Assembly: GCA_963711495.1 (NCBI GenBank)
Contig: CAVQEK010000009.1
Span: forward strand, 434,001-498,000
DNA: 64,000 nucleotides
Direction of reading: 5' to 3'
Source of the DNA: CAVQEK01 sp963711495
GTDB taxonomy: Bacteria; Bacteroidota; Bacteroidia; Cytophagales; Cyclobacteriaceae
In this document: piece after piece, positions 1-8,319 of the stretch
Position numbering within the stretch: the stretch's first letter is position 1
Layout: every line of letters starts with the position of its first letter
Notes under the pieces: generated by a model
Seen by the model: the letters and a program-made list of their open reading frames with translations, nothing else
Database searches by the model: none
What the model was told of the DNA's origin: nothing
Made by a program: the position numbers and the translations under genes

Positions 1-502
1 GTTTTTTCAGGATTTCGAAAGTCGCCAGGGTGTCTGCCTCGGCGCTGTGGGCGTTATCCAGATTTTTCTGACAATAGAATTTATACGCTGCCGAAAGATT
101 GCGCTTTTCCATCAGGTGGAAGATCTTTTGTGAATCGATAAGTTTTCTTTTGGAGACATCAAAATTCACATCAGCCCTCAAAAACTCCTCCACCAACATG
201 GGAACATCAAAACGGATGATATTGAAGCCGGAAAGATCGCATCCTTCCAGAAATTTGGCGAGAATTTTCGCCATGTCTTTAAAGGTAGGAGCGCTTTTAA
301 CATCATTATCATGAATACCATGGATCAAACTCGATTCTACAGGTATCGGAATGCCCGGATTGATCTTTTCGGTGAGAGCCTGTTGTTCTCCGTTTGGCAT
401 AACTTTCAAAATGGAGATCTCAACAATTCTGTCATGAGAAATATTCATGCCTGTTGTTTCCAGATCAAAAAATGCCAGTGGGGTCTTCAAATTTAAATTC
501 AT
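1..502 (-). CDS. DEDDh 3'-5' exonuclease, DnaQ/PolC-epsilon-like (3' end outside window)
   Basis: Reading the minus strand from the ATG at 502 gives an open frame that runs off the left edge without a stop, at least 167 residues. It starts MNLNLKTPLAFFDLETTG, the ExoI motif (D and E of DLETTG) of the DEDDh exonuclease family. It continues with an ExoII-like stretch (SGFNIIRFDVPML) and ends near the window edge with HSAEADT, the ExoIII HxAxxD motif. Proteins of this family remove nucleotides from DNA or RNA 3' ends; in Bacteroidota a stand-alone copy is usually annotated as a 3'-5' exonuclease or DNA polymerase III epsilon-like protein. All catalytic motifs are present in the visible part, so activity is likely, but the substrate cannot be told. 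It lies about 90 bp downstream of the mpl-like gene on the same strand and could be cotranscribed with it. Confidence 0.9.
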   Translation of the reverse strand, partial: MNLNLKTPLAFFDLETTGMNISHDRIVEISILKVMPNGEQQALTEKINPGIPIPVESSLIHGIHDNDVKSAPTFKDMAKILAKFLEGCDLSGFNIIRFDVPMLVEEFLRADVNFDVSKRKLIDSQKIFHLMEKRNLSAAYKFYCQKNLDNAHSAEADTLATFEILKK

Positions 503-594
503 AGTATTCAATGCTTATATTATCAAAAGGTTCAATATAGGCTTTATAAAGGGTTATTAATAAAAAGCAAGCGGTAAACACAAGAAAGTTGTCA

Positions 595-1968
595 TCAATG
601 CACAATCTTCCTGGCGAGTGATTTTAGATCCATGTGCCCGAAGTTACCCGATGACATCATTAAAAGATTGTGATTTTCCCAATTCTGAGACAATAACTGT
701 CGCTCTAGTTCATTTGTACTGGTTATCACCTGGAGATGCTCAAAATTGAATGCTTTTTCTACATCTTCAATTTCCAGTTTGTTGTGGTCTTCCTGTTTTG
801 AACTTTCCGGGTTGAAATATATGATGGCATGATCTGCATCCTTCAGGGTGTCCTGGTAATTGTTGATAAATTTTTTGTTTAAACTGCTAAACGTATGCAA
901 TTCCAGACAGGCGGTGAGCTTTCTTTTTCTGTACTTTTCTTTGATGGCTGCGGTAGTAGCTTCCACTTTGGAAGGCGCGTGCGCAAAATCGAGAAATACT
1001 GCGGTATTGCTATTTTCCTGAATGAGTTGGAGCCTTTTGGAAGCCCCTTCAAAAGAAGGAATGGCATCATAAAAAGTATTTTCCTGAATTCCTATACGCT
1101 GCAGCACCATTTTGGCTCCGTTGAGGTTGAGCATATTATGTTTCCCAAATATTTTCAGCGGTATCTTTTTATCAAAAGTGATCAGGTAAGTAATACCGTC
1201 AACCACTTCATAAGGGTGAGCATTATAAAAAAATTGGTTCACATCCTGTCTTTCATTGCTGGCGATCATCATGGCGAGGTCATCATCTTCACAAAAGATC
1301 AAGGTGCCTGCTTTGGGGGTGGCATTGGCGAATATTTCAAACTGTTTGACGTATTCGTCGACGGTTTCATAGGCGTTGATGTGGTCCCAGGAGATGCCGC
1401 TGATCAGTCCGATGTGGTGTTCATATTTCAGAAATTTCGGGGTACGGTCAAGTGCTGAAGAGAAATATTCATCACCTTCCATGATCACAATCGGGGCATC
1501 TGTCAGTTTAACGATATTTTCAAATCCATCCAGATAAGCACCTACAACATAATCAAAATCACGCTGAGCATATTTCAAAACATGCATGATAATGGCCGTA
1601 ATGGTAGTTTTACCATGACTGCCGGCAACGACGATACGTTGCTTGTCGTCAGAAAGCTTTCGAATATATTCCGGGAAAGAATATATATTCAAACCAAGAT
1701 TACGTGCTTTAACCAACTCAGGATTGTTGCTGCGCGCGTGCATACCCAAAATCACAGCATCCAGATCAGTGGTGATATGATCAGGATTCCAGCCCATTTC
1801 GTGCGGCATTAAATCATATTTTCCCAATCTGGACCGTGACGGTTCATATATTTCATCATCAGAACCAGATACATCGAAGCCTTTGGTCTTCAAAGCAATA
1901 GCCAGGCTGTGCATAACACTTCCTCCAATTGCAATAAAATGAACCCGTTCTTTATTCTCCTTGGCCAT
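595..1968 (-). CDS. mpl: Mpl-like UDP-N-acetylmuramate--peptide ligase (Mur ligase family)
   Basis: The product is 457 aa from the ATG at 1968; the frame is open upstream to 2082, but that extension looks non-coding. Residues 7-30 form a Rossmann-like N-terminus (VHFIAIGGSVMHSLAIALK) as in MurC and Mpl. GSHGKTT at about 116-122 is the ATP P-loop of Mur ligases, followed by the central domain (MEGDEYFSSALD, SWDHINAYETVDEY) and the C-terminal ligase domain (FLDFAHAPSKVEATTAAIKEKY). Mpl attaches the recycled tripeptide L-Ala-gamma-D-Glu-meso-Dap to UDP-MurNAc in murein recycling, in the cytoplasm. The EGDEYFSSALD and HAPSKV signatures fit Mpl better than MurC, which is usually encoded in the division and cell-wall cluster. 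The precise peptide substrate is inferred from family. Confidence 0.88.
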   Translation of the reverse strand: MAKENKERVHFIAIGGSVMHSLAIALKTKGFDVSGSDDEIYEPSRSRLGKYDLMPHEMGWNPDHITTDLDAVILGMHARSNNPELVKARNLGLNIYSFPEYIRKLSDDKQRIVVAGSHGKTTITAIIMHVLKYAQRDFDYVVGAYLDGFENIVKLTDAPIVIMEGDEYFSSALDRTPKFLKYEHHIGLISGISWDHINAYETVDEYVKQFEIFANATPKAGTLIFCEDDDLAMMIASNERQDVNQFFYNAHPYEVVDGITYLITFDKKIPLKIFGKHNMLNLNGAKMVLQRIGIQENTFYDAIPSFEGASKRLQLIQENSNTAVFLDFAHAPSKVEATTAAIKEKYRKRKLTACLELHTFSSLNKKFINNYQDTLKDADHAIIYFNPESSKQEDHNKLEIEDVEKAFNFEHLQVITSTNELERQLLSQNWENHNLLMMSSGNFGHMDLKSLARKIVH

Positions 1969-2212
1969 TACACTATTATTTCTGTTAAGCGGATCAAAAA
2001 TAAAACAAATCTCCAAGGCCTCAAATTTAATAATTGAACAATTGTTTATAGTGCTGTTGATAAATGAAAAAAATGTGGACAAACCCGGTTTTTTGCTGTG
2101 GATAATTTTAATATAACTAAATGGGTATTTTTTTTTTTAGGCAGACAGAAACAATATGTTTGTAAAAATAAGGATTAACTTTATCAGGTCGTAATCACAG
2201 TCTTTTATTACT

Positions 2213-3790
2213 ATGGAAATGGGCAAATCTTCTCCCGTCAGGTTAGGCTATAAAACACGCAATCTTCTGGGAAGTGAAATCCAGAACAGTCTGGGTAAAA
2301 TGCCCCCGCAGGCCGTTGATCTGGAGGAAGCAGTGCTTGGTGCTTTGATGCTTGAAAGGGACGCACTGACGACTGTCATTGACATTTTAAAGCCAGAAAG
2401 TTTTTATCGCGAAAGTCATCAGGAAATTTTTCAGGCCATCGTTGAATTGTTCAACAATTCCGAACCGGTTGATATTCTCACGGTAACCAATCAACTGCGC
2501 AAACGCGGGAAACTGGAATTCGCCGGCGGCGCCTATTACATCACGGAATTGACCACCAAGGTGAACTCTGCTGCCAATGTGGAATACCACGCCCGTATCA
2601 TTACCGAGAAGGCGATAAAAAGGGAATTGATCCGTATTGCCTCAGAAATCCACAAAGAAGCTTATGAAGATACTACCGATGTTTTTGCGCTGCTCGACAA
2701 AACAGAACAATCGCTGTTTGAAGTTTCTGAGGTAAACATCAGGAAAAATTATGCGGACATGCGTTCTATAATGCATGAAGCCATCACGGAGCTTGAGGCA
2801 AGAAAATTGCACAGTGATGGATTGACCGGTGTGCCCAGCGGCTTCACGGCGCTCGACAGGGTTACTTCGGGCTGGCAGCGATCTGATCTGGTGATTATTG
2901 CAGCGCGGCCTGGGATGGGGAAAACAGCTTTTGTGGTATCTGCAATGCGTAATGCTGCGGTAGATTTTAATCGGCCTGTGGCTATTTTCTCCCTGGAAAT
3001 GTCCAGCATTCAACTGGTAAATCGATTGATTTCTGCTGAGGCGGAACTTGACAGTGAAAAAATCAAAAAAGGAAATCTTGAGGATTATGAATGGGAGCAA
3101 TTGGTACATAAAACAGCCAAATTGTCCGAATCACCTATATTCATTGATGATACGCCAGCGCTGTCCATACTCGAATTGAGGGCGAAGGCCCGGAAGCTGG
3201 TTTCACAGCATAATGTTGAATTGATTATCGTAGATTACCTGCAACTTATGAGTGGAGATTCCTCAAAAACCGGTGGTGGGCCAGGTAATCGGGAGCAGGA
3301 GATCGCTTCTATTTCACGATCATTAAAAAATATTGCAAAGGAATTGAATATTCCCATCATTGCCTTGTCGCAATTAAGTCGGGCAGTGGAAGTACGTGGC
3401 GGAGACAAACGGCCTCAACTTTCAGACCTCAGGGAATCCGGTTCAATTGAGCAGGATGCCGATATGGTTATATTCCTCTACCGGCCGGAATATTACGGCA
3501 TTACCGCCGATGAAGAAGGCAATAATATCCAGGGTGTAGGTGAGGTGATCATCGCCAAACATCGTAACGGATCTCTTGATACGGCAAAACTTAAATTTGT
3601 CGGAAAATTCACCAAATTTCTCGATCTGGATATGGGGGGCAATTATGGTAGTTTTCCATCGTCGGGCTACGGGCAATTTGATTCATCCACCAATACCATT
3701 ACATTCCAGAGTAAAGCCAACGGTCCGGGCGGACAAGGACAAGGGCCCCAGCCGGGAGGTTTAAATCCGGATGAAGAAGCGCCATTTTAA
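2213..3790 (+). CDS. dnaB: Replicative DNA helicase DnaB
   Basis: The 525 aa product has the two-domain DnaB layout. An N-terminal helical domain (about 30-135, with PPQAVDLEEAVLGALML) contacts primase. After a linker comes the RecA-like motor domain with Walker A ARPGMGKTAF (about 231-240), the Walker B-like LIIVDYLQLMSG and the sensor region IIALSQLSRAVE. The hexamer unwinds the lagging-strand template at the replication fork. Length is typical once the roughly 60-residue glycine-rich C-terminal tail (GPGGQGQGPQPGG) is allowed for; there is no intein, which some dnaB genes carry in the P-loop. The start at 2213 agrees with the family; a second Met two codons in is possible. It stands alone on the plus strand between two minus-strand groups. 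Confidence 0.97.
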   Translation: MEMGKSSPVRLGYKTRNLLGSEIQNSLGKMPPQAVDLEEAVLGALMLERDALTTVIDILKPESFYRESHQEIFQAIVELFNNSEPVDILTVTNQLRKRGKLEFAGGAYYITELTTKVNSAANVEYHARIITEKAIKRELIRIASEIHKEAYEDTTDVFALLDKTEQSLFEVSEVNIRKNYADMRSIMHEAITELEARKLHSDGLTGVPSGFTALDRVTSGWQRSDLVIIAARPGMGKTAFVVSAMRNAAVDFNRPVAIFSLEMSSIQLVNRLISAEAELDSEKIKKGNLEDYEWEQLVHKTAKLSESPIFIDDTPALSILELRAKARKLVSQHNVELIIVDYLQLMSGDSSKTGGGPGNREQEIASISRSLKNIAKELNIPIIALSQLSRAVEVRGGDKRPQLSDLRESGSIEQDADMVIFLYRPEYYGITADEEGNNIQGVGEVIIAKHRNGSLDTAKLKFVGKFTKFLDLDMGGNYGSFPSSGYGQFDSSTNTITFQSKANGPGGQGQGPQPGGLNPDEEAPF

Positions 3791-3800
3791 TGATCAAACC

Positions 3801-5306
3801 CTATAATGTTTCAATAGCCAGTTTTGCTTTCTTTGAAATGCTTCCTTCATAGGGATAATCTTTGTAATTGAAGACCTTCTCAAAAAATCGTTTAGCTTCG
3901 ATATTACGGCGCTGCTGTCTGTAGATCAAACCCAGTTGTAAACAACTGTTGGGTGCGAAATACCAGGAACGTGTGCCCTGAAAGTCGATAACTTTTAGAT
4001 AGTCGCTCTGTGATCTTTCGATTTCATTGGTGCGGTGTTCGAGTCGGGCAAGTCTATAAAAATACTCGGTGGTGTCATAGTGATTGGCGAGTGTTAAATA
4101 AGCAACATTTGACAGTATCGAATCGGCCTTGTCATAATAACCTCCATCAGTAAAATATCTGGCTTTTAACAATTGTTGGTTGGGAAGCCTTTTTTCACCG
4201 GCCATATATGCTGCATACTGATCGGCTTCGGTTTCTTCATGTCCGACAAGTCGCGCACCGTCCAGACAGTGTTCAGCCATTTTGTTGTTACCCTGAAGCC
4301 AGTAACAAATGGCCGATTTAAACCATGCATCTTTAATCAGATTTTTGCCAGGTTTAGCCTTAAGGAATTGGGTATAGTAATGTCTGGAATTTTGATAATC
4401 TCCACATTGCAGATATACTTCTCCTCTGAGGTAATTCATTACCGGAAATTCAATATATCCTGATGCCGGTGATAAGATTTCAGATATCACTTCTATGGCT
4501 TTGGCACCCTGGGCATCTTTCAACAATACATTCGCATAAACAAATTGGACCAAAAGATTGTCTTGATTTTGAACCCACATTTGTGCCATCATACTTGTAG
4601 CTTTTTGTTCATTTTCCAGCAGATAACTATTAGAAAGCGCTGTAATTAATCCGCATTCCAGTGAAAAGAGATGATGGGCATTAAATAACGCTTCAAGTTT
4701 TGCGGCACCATCAGCGACATTGCCATCCATTCCAAAAAGGCTTAGTATCCATTGATATTTGGATGGGACACTCCCCAGGATAATATTCAACTCGGCGGAA
4801 GTTTTTTGCAATGGCTCAAAATCAGGCGATGCTTCCATGGCGTCACTATTAATCTGGTAAGCTTTTCTGAGACTCCAGAAGGCTGAGAAATAATTCCCGA
4901 ATTTCATTTTCACAAAAGCCCACTGCAATTTTACTTCACTGGCGAGAAATCCTTTCCACGGATCGTCATCAGGAAGGTTGTCAACATTTTCCAAAATGAT
5001 CTTTTCCTGGTTTTTGCATTGTTCAAAGTCTTTGGTCGTGCCCGCAATGAGCAGTTTGCCAACATGAGCGAGATTGTTGACATAAATACTAAAAGGATGC
5101 TTCAGTGCTCGATCTGCCAGAAAATTTAACTGATATTGAGTGGAATCAATTTTAAGTTTGAGTAAATCCTGATAGGCATTTTGAAGGCTGTATGGAATGG
5201 GTTGACCCTGGCCTGCCGAAGCATTGAGGGTCATTAATGTCAGCAATGAAAAAAAGTGAGTTATGAGGCCCACCTTTAAAAAATATTTTTTTATGAAGTA
5301 AAACAA
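3801..5306 (-). CDS. Exported TPR-like repeat protein
   Basis: The 501 aa product has an N-terminal hydrophobic stretch ending in NASAGQG, which looks like a signal peptide, followed by an all-helical protein. Several segments look like degenerate tetratricopeptide repeats: AIEVISEILSPASGYIEFPV, YLRGEVYLQCGDYQNSRHYY and LGLIYRQQRRNIEAKRFFEK near the C-terminus. Such proteins usually act as periplasmic or envelope scaffolds; no enzymatic motif is visible. The frame opens with TTG at 5306, six bases after the zinc-ribbon gene stop, because no ATG precedes the signal peptide; GTG at 5273 is another option. The last gene of the nif3 / zinc-ribbon / TPR operon, it ends 10 bp from the convergent dnaB stop. 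Function unknown. Confidence 0.82.
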   Translation of the reverse strand: MFYFIKKYFLKVGLITHFFSLLTLMTLNASAGQGQPIPYSLQNAYQDLLKLKIDSTQYQLNFLADRALKHPFSIYVNNLAHVGKLLIAGTTKDFEQCKNQEKIILENVDNLPDDDPWKGFLASEVKLQWAFVKMKFGNYFSAFWSLRKAYQINSDAMEASPDFEPLQKTSAELNIILGSVPSKYQWILSLFGMDGNVADGAAKLEALFNAHHLFSLECGLITALSNSYLLENEQKATSMMAQMWVQNQDNLLVQFVYANVLLKDAQGAKAIEVISEILSPASGYIEFPVMNYLRGEVYLQCGDYQNSRHYYTQFLKAKPGKNLIKDAWFKSAICYWLQGNNKMAEHCLDGARLVGHEETEADQYAAYMAGEKRLPNQQLLKARYFTDGGYYDKADSILSNVAYLTLANHYDTTEYFYRLARLEHRTNEIERSQSDYLKVIDFQGTRSWYFAPNSCLQLGLIYRQQRRNIEAKRFFEKVFNYKDYPYEGSISKKAKLAIETL

Positions 5307-5312
5307 GGAGAA

Positions 5313-6077
5313 CTATTTTCTGGTCCTTCTTGTCTTTTTGTCTTCTTCTTGCACAACATCCTCTACATCGGCGAAAATCCGGCCGCAATGTTCACATACG
5401 ATAATTTTCTTTTTTTCCCGAACTTCCGCCTGACGCTGGGGAGGCACAATGTTGAAACAACCACCACAAGCATTCCGGGTTACAGAAACCACTGCCAGTC
5501 CGTTCTGGGCGTTATTCCGTATTTTGTTATAAGATTTCAGCAATCGTTCTTCCACTTTATTGGCTGCCGATTCCCGCTCATTTCTCAACTTTTTTTCTTC
5601 ATCTTCACTTTCGGAAACGATCACCATTAGTTCTTTGCGCTTACTTTCCAGGTCTTTTTGCCGTTCATCCATCAGCTCACGGGTAGAAGCAATCTCCTCT
5701 TTTTTCCCTTCTATTTTAGCGTTGGCTTCATTAATTCGTTTTTCGCAAATCTGGATTTCAAGATTTTGGAGTTCGATTTCCTTGGTGAGTGCGTCGTATT
5801 CCCGGTTATTTCTGACATTCATTTGCTGATCGCCATATTTTTTTATCAGCTTTTGAGCATCAGCAATCGCAGATTTATTATTGGATATTTCAGTTTCCTG
5901 GTCGGCGATATCTGCATTATATTTTTCGATCCTTGTTTCATATCCGGCAATCTCGTCTTCCAGATCTCCAACTTCTTCCGGTAAAGCGCCTCTTATTTTT
6001 TTTAAATCATCAAGTTGTGAATCGAGCTCCTGTAGTTTTTTGAGTGATTCGAGTTTTTGTGCTACTGTACTTTCCAT
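5313..6077 (-). CDS. C4-type zinc-ribbon coiled-coil protein (PF02591 type)
   Basis: The product is 254 aa. Residues 1 to about 180 are a long, strongly charged coiled coil (repeated E/K/R heptads, starting AQKLESLKKLQELDSQLDDL). The C-terminus holds a four-cysteine zinc ribbon, CGGCFNIVPPQ followed by VCEHCGRIFA, then a basic tail KKTRRTRK. This is the family that includes Chlamydia CT398/CdsZ and is widely annotated as a zinc-ribbon or nucleic-acid-binding protein; its molecular role in Bacteroidota is not settled. It starts three bases after the nif3 stop. Co-occurrence of this family directly downstream of a Nif3-family gene is common in my knowledge of bacterial genomes and points to a shared process. 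Confidence 0.9.
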   Translation of the reverse strand: MESTVAQKLESLKKLQELDSQLDDLKKIRGALPEEVGDLEDEIAGYETRIEKYNADIADQETEISNNKSAIADAQKLIKKYGDQQMNVRNNREYDALTKEIELQNLEIQICEKRINEANAKIEGKKEEIASTRELMDERQKDLESKRKELMVIVSESEDEEKKLRNERESAANKVEERLLKSYNKIRNNAQNGLAVVSVTRNACGGCFNIVPPQRQAEVREKKKIIVCEHCGRIFADVEDVVQEEDKKTRRTRK

Positions 6078-6080
6078 TAA

Positions 6081-7178
6081 TTACACGTAAAATATTGGAT
6101 TCGTGACCACTTTAGATAAATGGAGTGCAATATTAGGAAAAATTTCAGTTAAATTCTCATAAATTAAATCTTTTGTAAATTGTTCGCTCTCGTAATGACC
6201 AATGTCAGCAATCATGATTTTATCGTCGGCATCGAAGTATTCGTGATATTTAAAATCCGAAGAAACAAAGACATCAGCGTTTTGAGAGATGGCTGCTTTT
6301 AACAGGAAACTGCCGGCGCCTCCACACAAAGCAACTCTACTGATGGGATTTGGAAGTGGTTTGGTATGTTTGATAATCTTTAGCGCCATGACACGCTTGA
6401 GGTGGGACAAAAAAGCTGCAGAATCCAGGGGAGAAGAGAGATCGCCAATCATCCCGGCACCCACTTGCGTGTTGATGTTGGCCAGATCATGTAAATAATA
6501 GGCGACTTCCTCATATGGATGGGCATTTTGGAGTGCTGCCAGGATTTGATTTTTTTTAAAGGAAGGAAAGATCACCTCTATTCTGTTTTCGGAAACTTCT
6601 TCCCTGGTATATTTTTGACCAGTATGTGGATTCGCCGCTTCTTCTGGTATAAATGCTCCGGTACCCTTTAATAAAAAACTGCAATGACTGTAATTTCCGA
6701 TGATACCTGCCCCGGCATTGTGCAATGCCTCCAGCACATCACTGGTGTTTTCTTCTGGCACAAAAGTGGTGAGTTTTGACTGGTTTTGTGTAGAAGGCAA
6801 TAAAATGTTAAAGTTCTTTAAACCGATCTTTTCTGCAATTTTCAGATTTACACCATTCGAGACATTGTCGAGATTGGTATGTATGGCATAAATCGCCAGA
6901 TCTTTTCTGATGGCCTTGACGACGGTTCGCTCCACATAATTGGTTCCCGTGAGTTTTTTGATGCCCTTAAAAATAATCGGATGGTGGGCAATGATAAGGT
7001 TGCAATGTTTCCGAACTGCTTCGTTGATAACCCCTTCGGTGACATCCAGTGTGATCAATATACCGGTTACTTCTTTCTCACGTTCTCCGATTAATAACCC
7101 GGAATTGTCATAAGATTCCTGATAATAGGGTGGTGCCCAGCCCTCTAAATGTTGGATAATATCTTTTATTTTTGTCAT
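6081..7178 (-). CDS. Nif3-like dinuclear metal-centre protein
   Basis: The product is 365 aa from ATG 7178 (MTKIKDIIQHLEGWAPP); the frame stays open further upstream to 7286, but this would run into the lpxK gene on the other strand. Nif3/YbgI/DUF34 signatures are present: DNSGLLIGE, LIIAHHPIIFKG (metal-binding histidines) and YAIHTNLDN. The last part has SRVALCGGAGSFL, DVFVSSDFKYHEYFDA and DIGHYESEQF. The middle, about residues 135-240, is the PII-like insertion found in longer members of the family (LEALHNAGAGIIGNYSHCSF, AHPYEEVAYYLHDL). The family binds two metal ions and has been linked to GTP cyclohydrolase-like or metal-homeostasis roles, but no agreed function exists. First gene of a three-gene operon, divergent from lpxK across 55 bp. 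Confidence 0.93.
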   Translation of the reverse strand: MTKIKDIIQHLEGWAPPYYQESYDNSGLLIGEREKEVTGILITLDVTEGVINEAVRKHCNLIIAHHPIIFKGIKKLTGTNYVERTVVKAIRKDLAIYAIHTNLDNVSNGVNLKIAEKIGLKNFNILLPSTQNQSKLTTFVPEENTSDVLEALHNAGAGIIGNYSHCSFLLKGTGAFIPEEAANPHTGQKYTREEVSENRIEVIFPSFKKNQILAALQNAHPYEEVAYYLHDLANINTQVGAGMIGDLSSPLDSAAFLSHLKRVMALKIIKHTKPLPNPISRVALCGGAGSFLLKAAISQNADVFVSSDFKYHEYFDADDKIMIADIGHYESEQFTKDLIYENLTEIFPNIALHLSKVVTNPIFYV

Positions 7179-7233
7179 AATTATTGAACTTTGCGCTGGC
7201 TCAAAATACGAAATTTGTCCACAGAATCTCAAG

Positions 7234-8292
7234 ATGCCAATACTTAGGTTTATTTTATTCCCTTTTTCCTTTTTATATAAACTCATTACTGATTTCAGAA
7301 ATCACCTGTACAATATCGGCTATAAGCCATCCATTCATTTCGATCGTTTTGTGATCAACGTGGGGAACATCACCGTTGGTGGCACTGGAAAAACACCTAT
7401 GGTCGAATACCTGATTGAATTATTATCCCCAAAATATCATTTGTCAACATTGAGTCGCGGATATAAAAGAAAGACTTCCGGATTTCGATTGGCGAATGAC
7501 AAGGATGATGCACAAACCCTCGGTGATGAGCCTTTCCAGTTTTATTTGAAATACAGCGACAAGATCAGGGTAGCCGTGGGGGAGGAACGCGCATTGGCTA
7601 TTCCTGAAATTTTATTTCGAGATGAGGAGGTGAAGGTAATTATTCTCGATGACGCATATCAGCACCGTGCGGTAGCCCCGGATTTGAACATTCTGCTATC
7701 GGATTATAACAGGCCGTTTTTCAAGGACTATGTCTTGCCAGCCGGGATGTTGCGGGAATCAAGGAAAAATGCCCAACGGGCAGACATCGTGGTGGTGACC
7801 AAATGTCCTGAGGATTTGCCAGAACGTGAGCAACAGGCTATATGCGCCAGGATTAGCAAATATACCGCAGAAAACGCACCCGTATTTTTTACCAGGGTTC
7901 AATACCTGGAACCGGTAAGCATTGGCGATCATGAAGATTTTACACAAAATGTATTTCTTTTTACGGGGATTGCCAGTGGCCTGAGACTGGAAGAATATAT
8001 ACGTCGCAGATTTAACCTTTTGGGTGTAAAACATTTTTCGGACCATTATTTTTTCAATGAAAAAGATCTAGAAAAACAAGTATTAAAACCTTTCTTGCAA
8101 ATAGAGCAGAAAGATAAGAGCATCGTGACCACCGAAAAGGATGCAGTAAGAATAAAAAGCATGAAAAACCTGCTCCGGAAATTTCAGGATATTCCATTTT
8201 TTTACGTTCCTATAAAAACCTGTTTTTTAAAGGACGGTGGATTGTTTGATGATTTGGTTTTACGGAAAGCAGATGACGGCATTACCAATTAA
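7234..8292 (+). CDS. lpxK: Tetraacyldisaccharide 4'-kinase LpxK
   Basis: The product is 352 aa. GNITVGGTGKTPMVEYLI is the diagnostic Walker A region of LpxK (about residues 46-63), preceded by a short hydrophobic N-terminal segment that anchors the enzyme to the inner face of the cytoplasmic membrane. Further family blocks are LSRGYKRKTSGF, GDEPFQFYLKY and VIILDDAYQHRAVAPDLNIL. LpxK phosphorylates the 4' position of the lipid A disaccharide precursor to give lipid IVA. The presence of this gene shows an LPS-bearing outer membrane. It shares a 55-bp divergent region with nif3 and is followed 27 bp later by an outer-membrane porin gene, with which it may be cotranscribed. Confidence 0.96.
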   Translation: MPILRFILFPFSFLYKLITDFRNHLYNIGYKPSIHFDRFVINVGNITVGGTGKTPMVEYLIELLSPKYHLSTLSRGYKRKTSGFRLANDKDDAQTLGDEPFQFYLKYSDKIRVAVGEERALAIPEILFRDEEVKVIILDDAYQHRAVAPDLNILLSDYNRPFFKDYVLPAGMLRESRKNAQRADIVVVTKCPEDLPEREQQAICARISKYTAENAPVFFTRVQYLEPVSIGDHEDFTQNVFLFTGIASGLRLEEYIRRRFNLLGVKHFSDHYFFNEKDLEKQVLKPFLQIEQKDKSIVTTEKDAVRIKSMKNLLRKFQDIPFFYVPIKTCFLKDGGLFDDLVLRKADDGITN

Positions 8293-8319
8293 TTCGTTAA
8301 AATTGCAGCAGCAATCAAT

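Noticed and set aside
895..1458. 187-residue plus-strand frame inside the mpl-like gene
   Set aside because: Antisense shadow of a clear Mur ligase gene; no recognisable motif.
5349..6090. Several plus-strand frames rich in Phe and Ser opposite the zinc-ribbon gene
   Set aside because: Antisense of a coiled-coil gene, where Lys/Glu codons read as Phe/Ser on the other strand.
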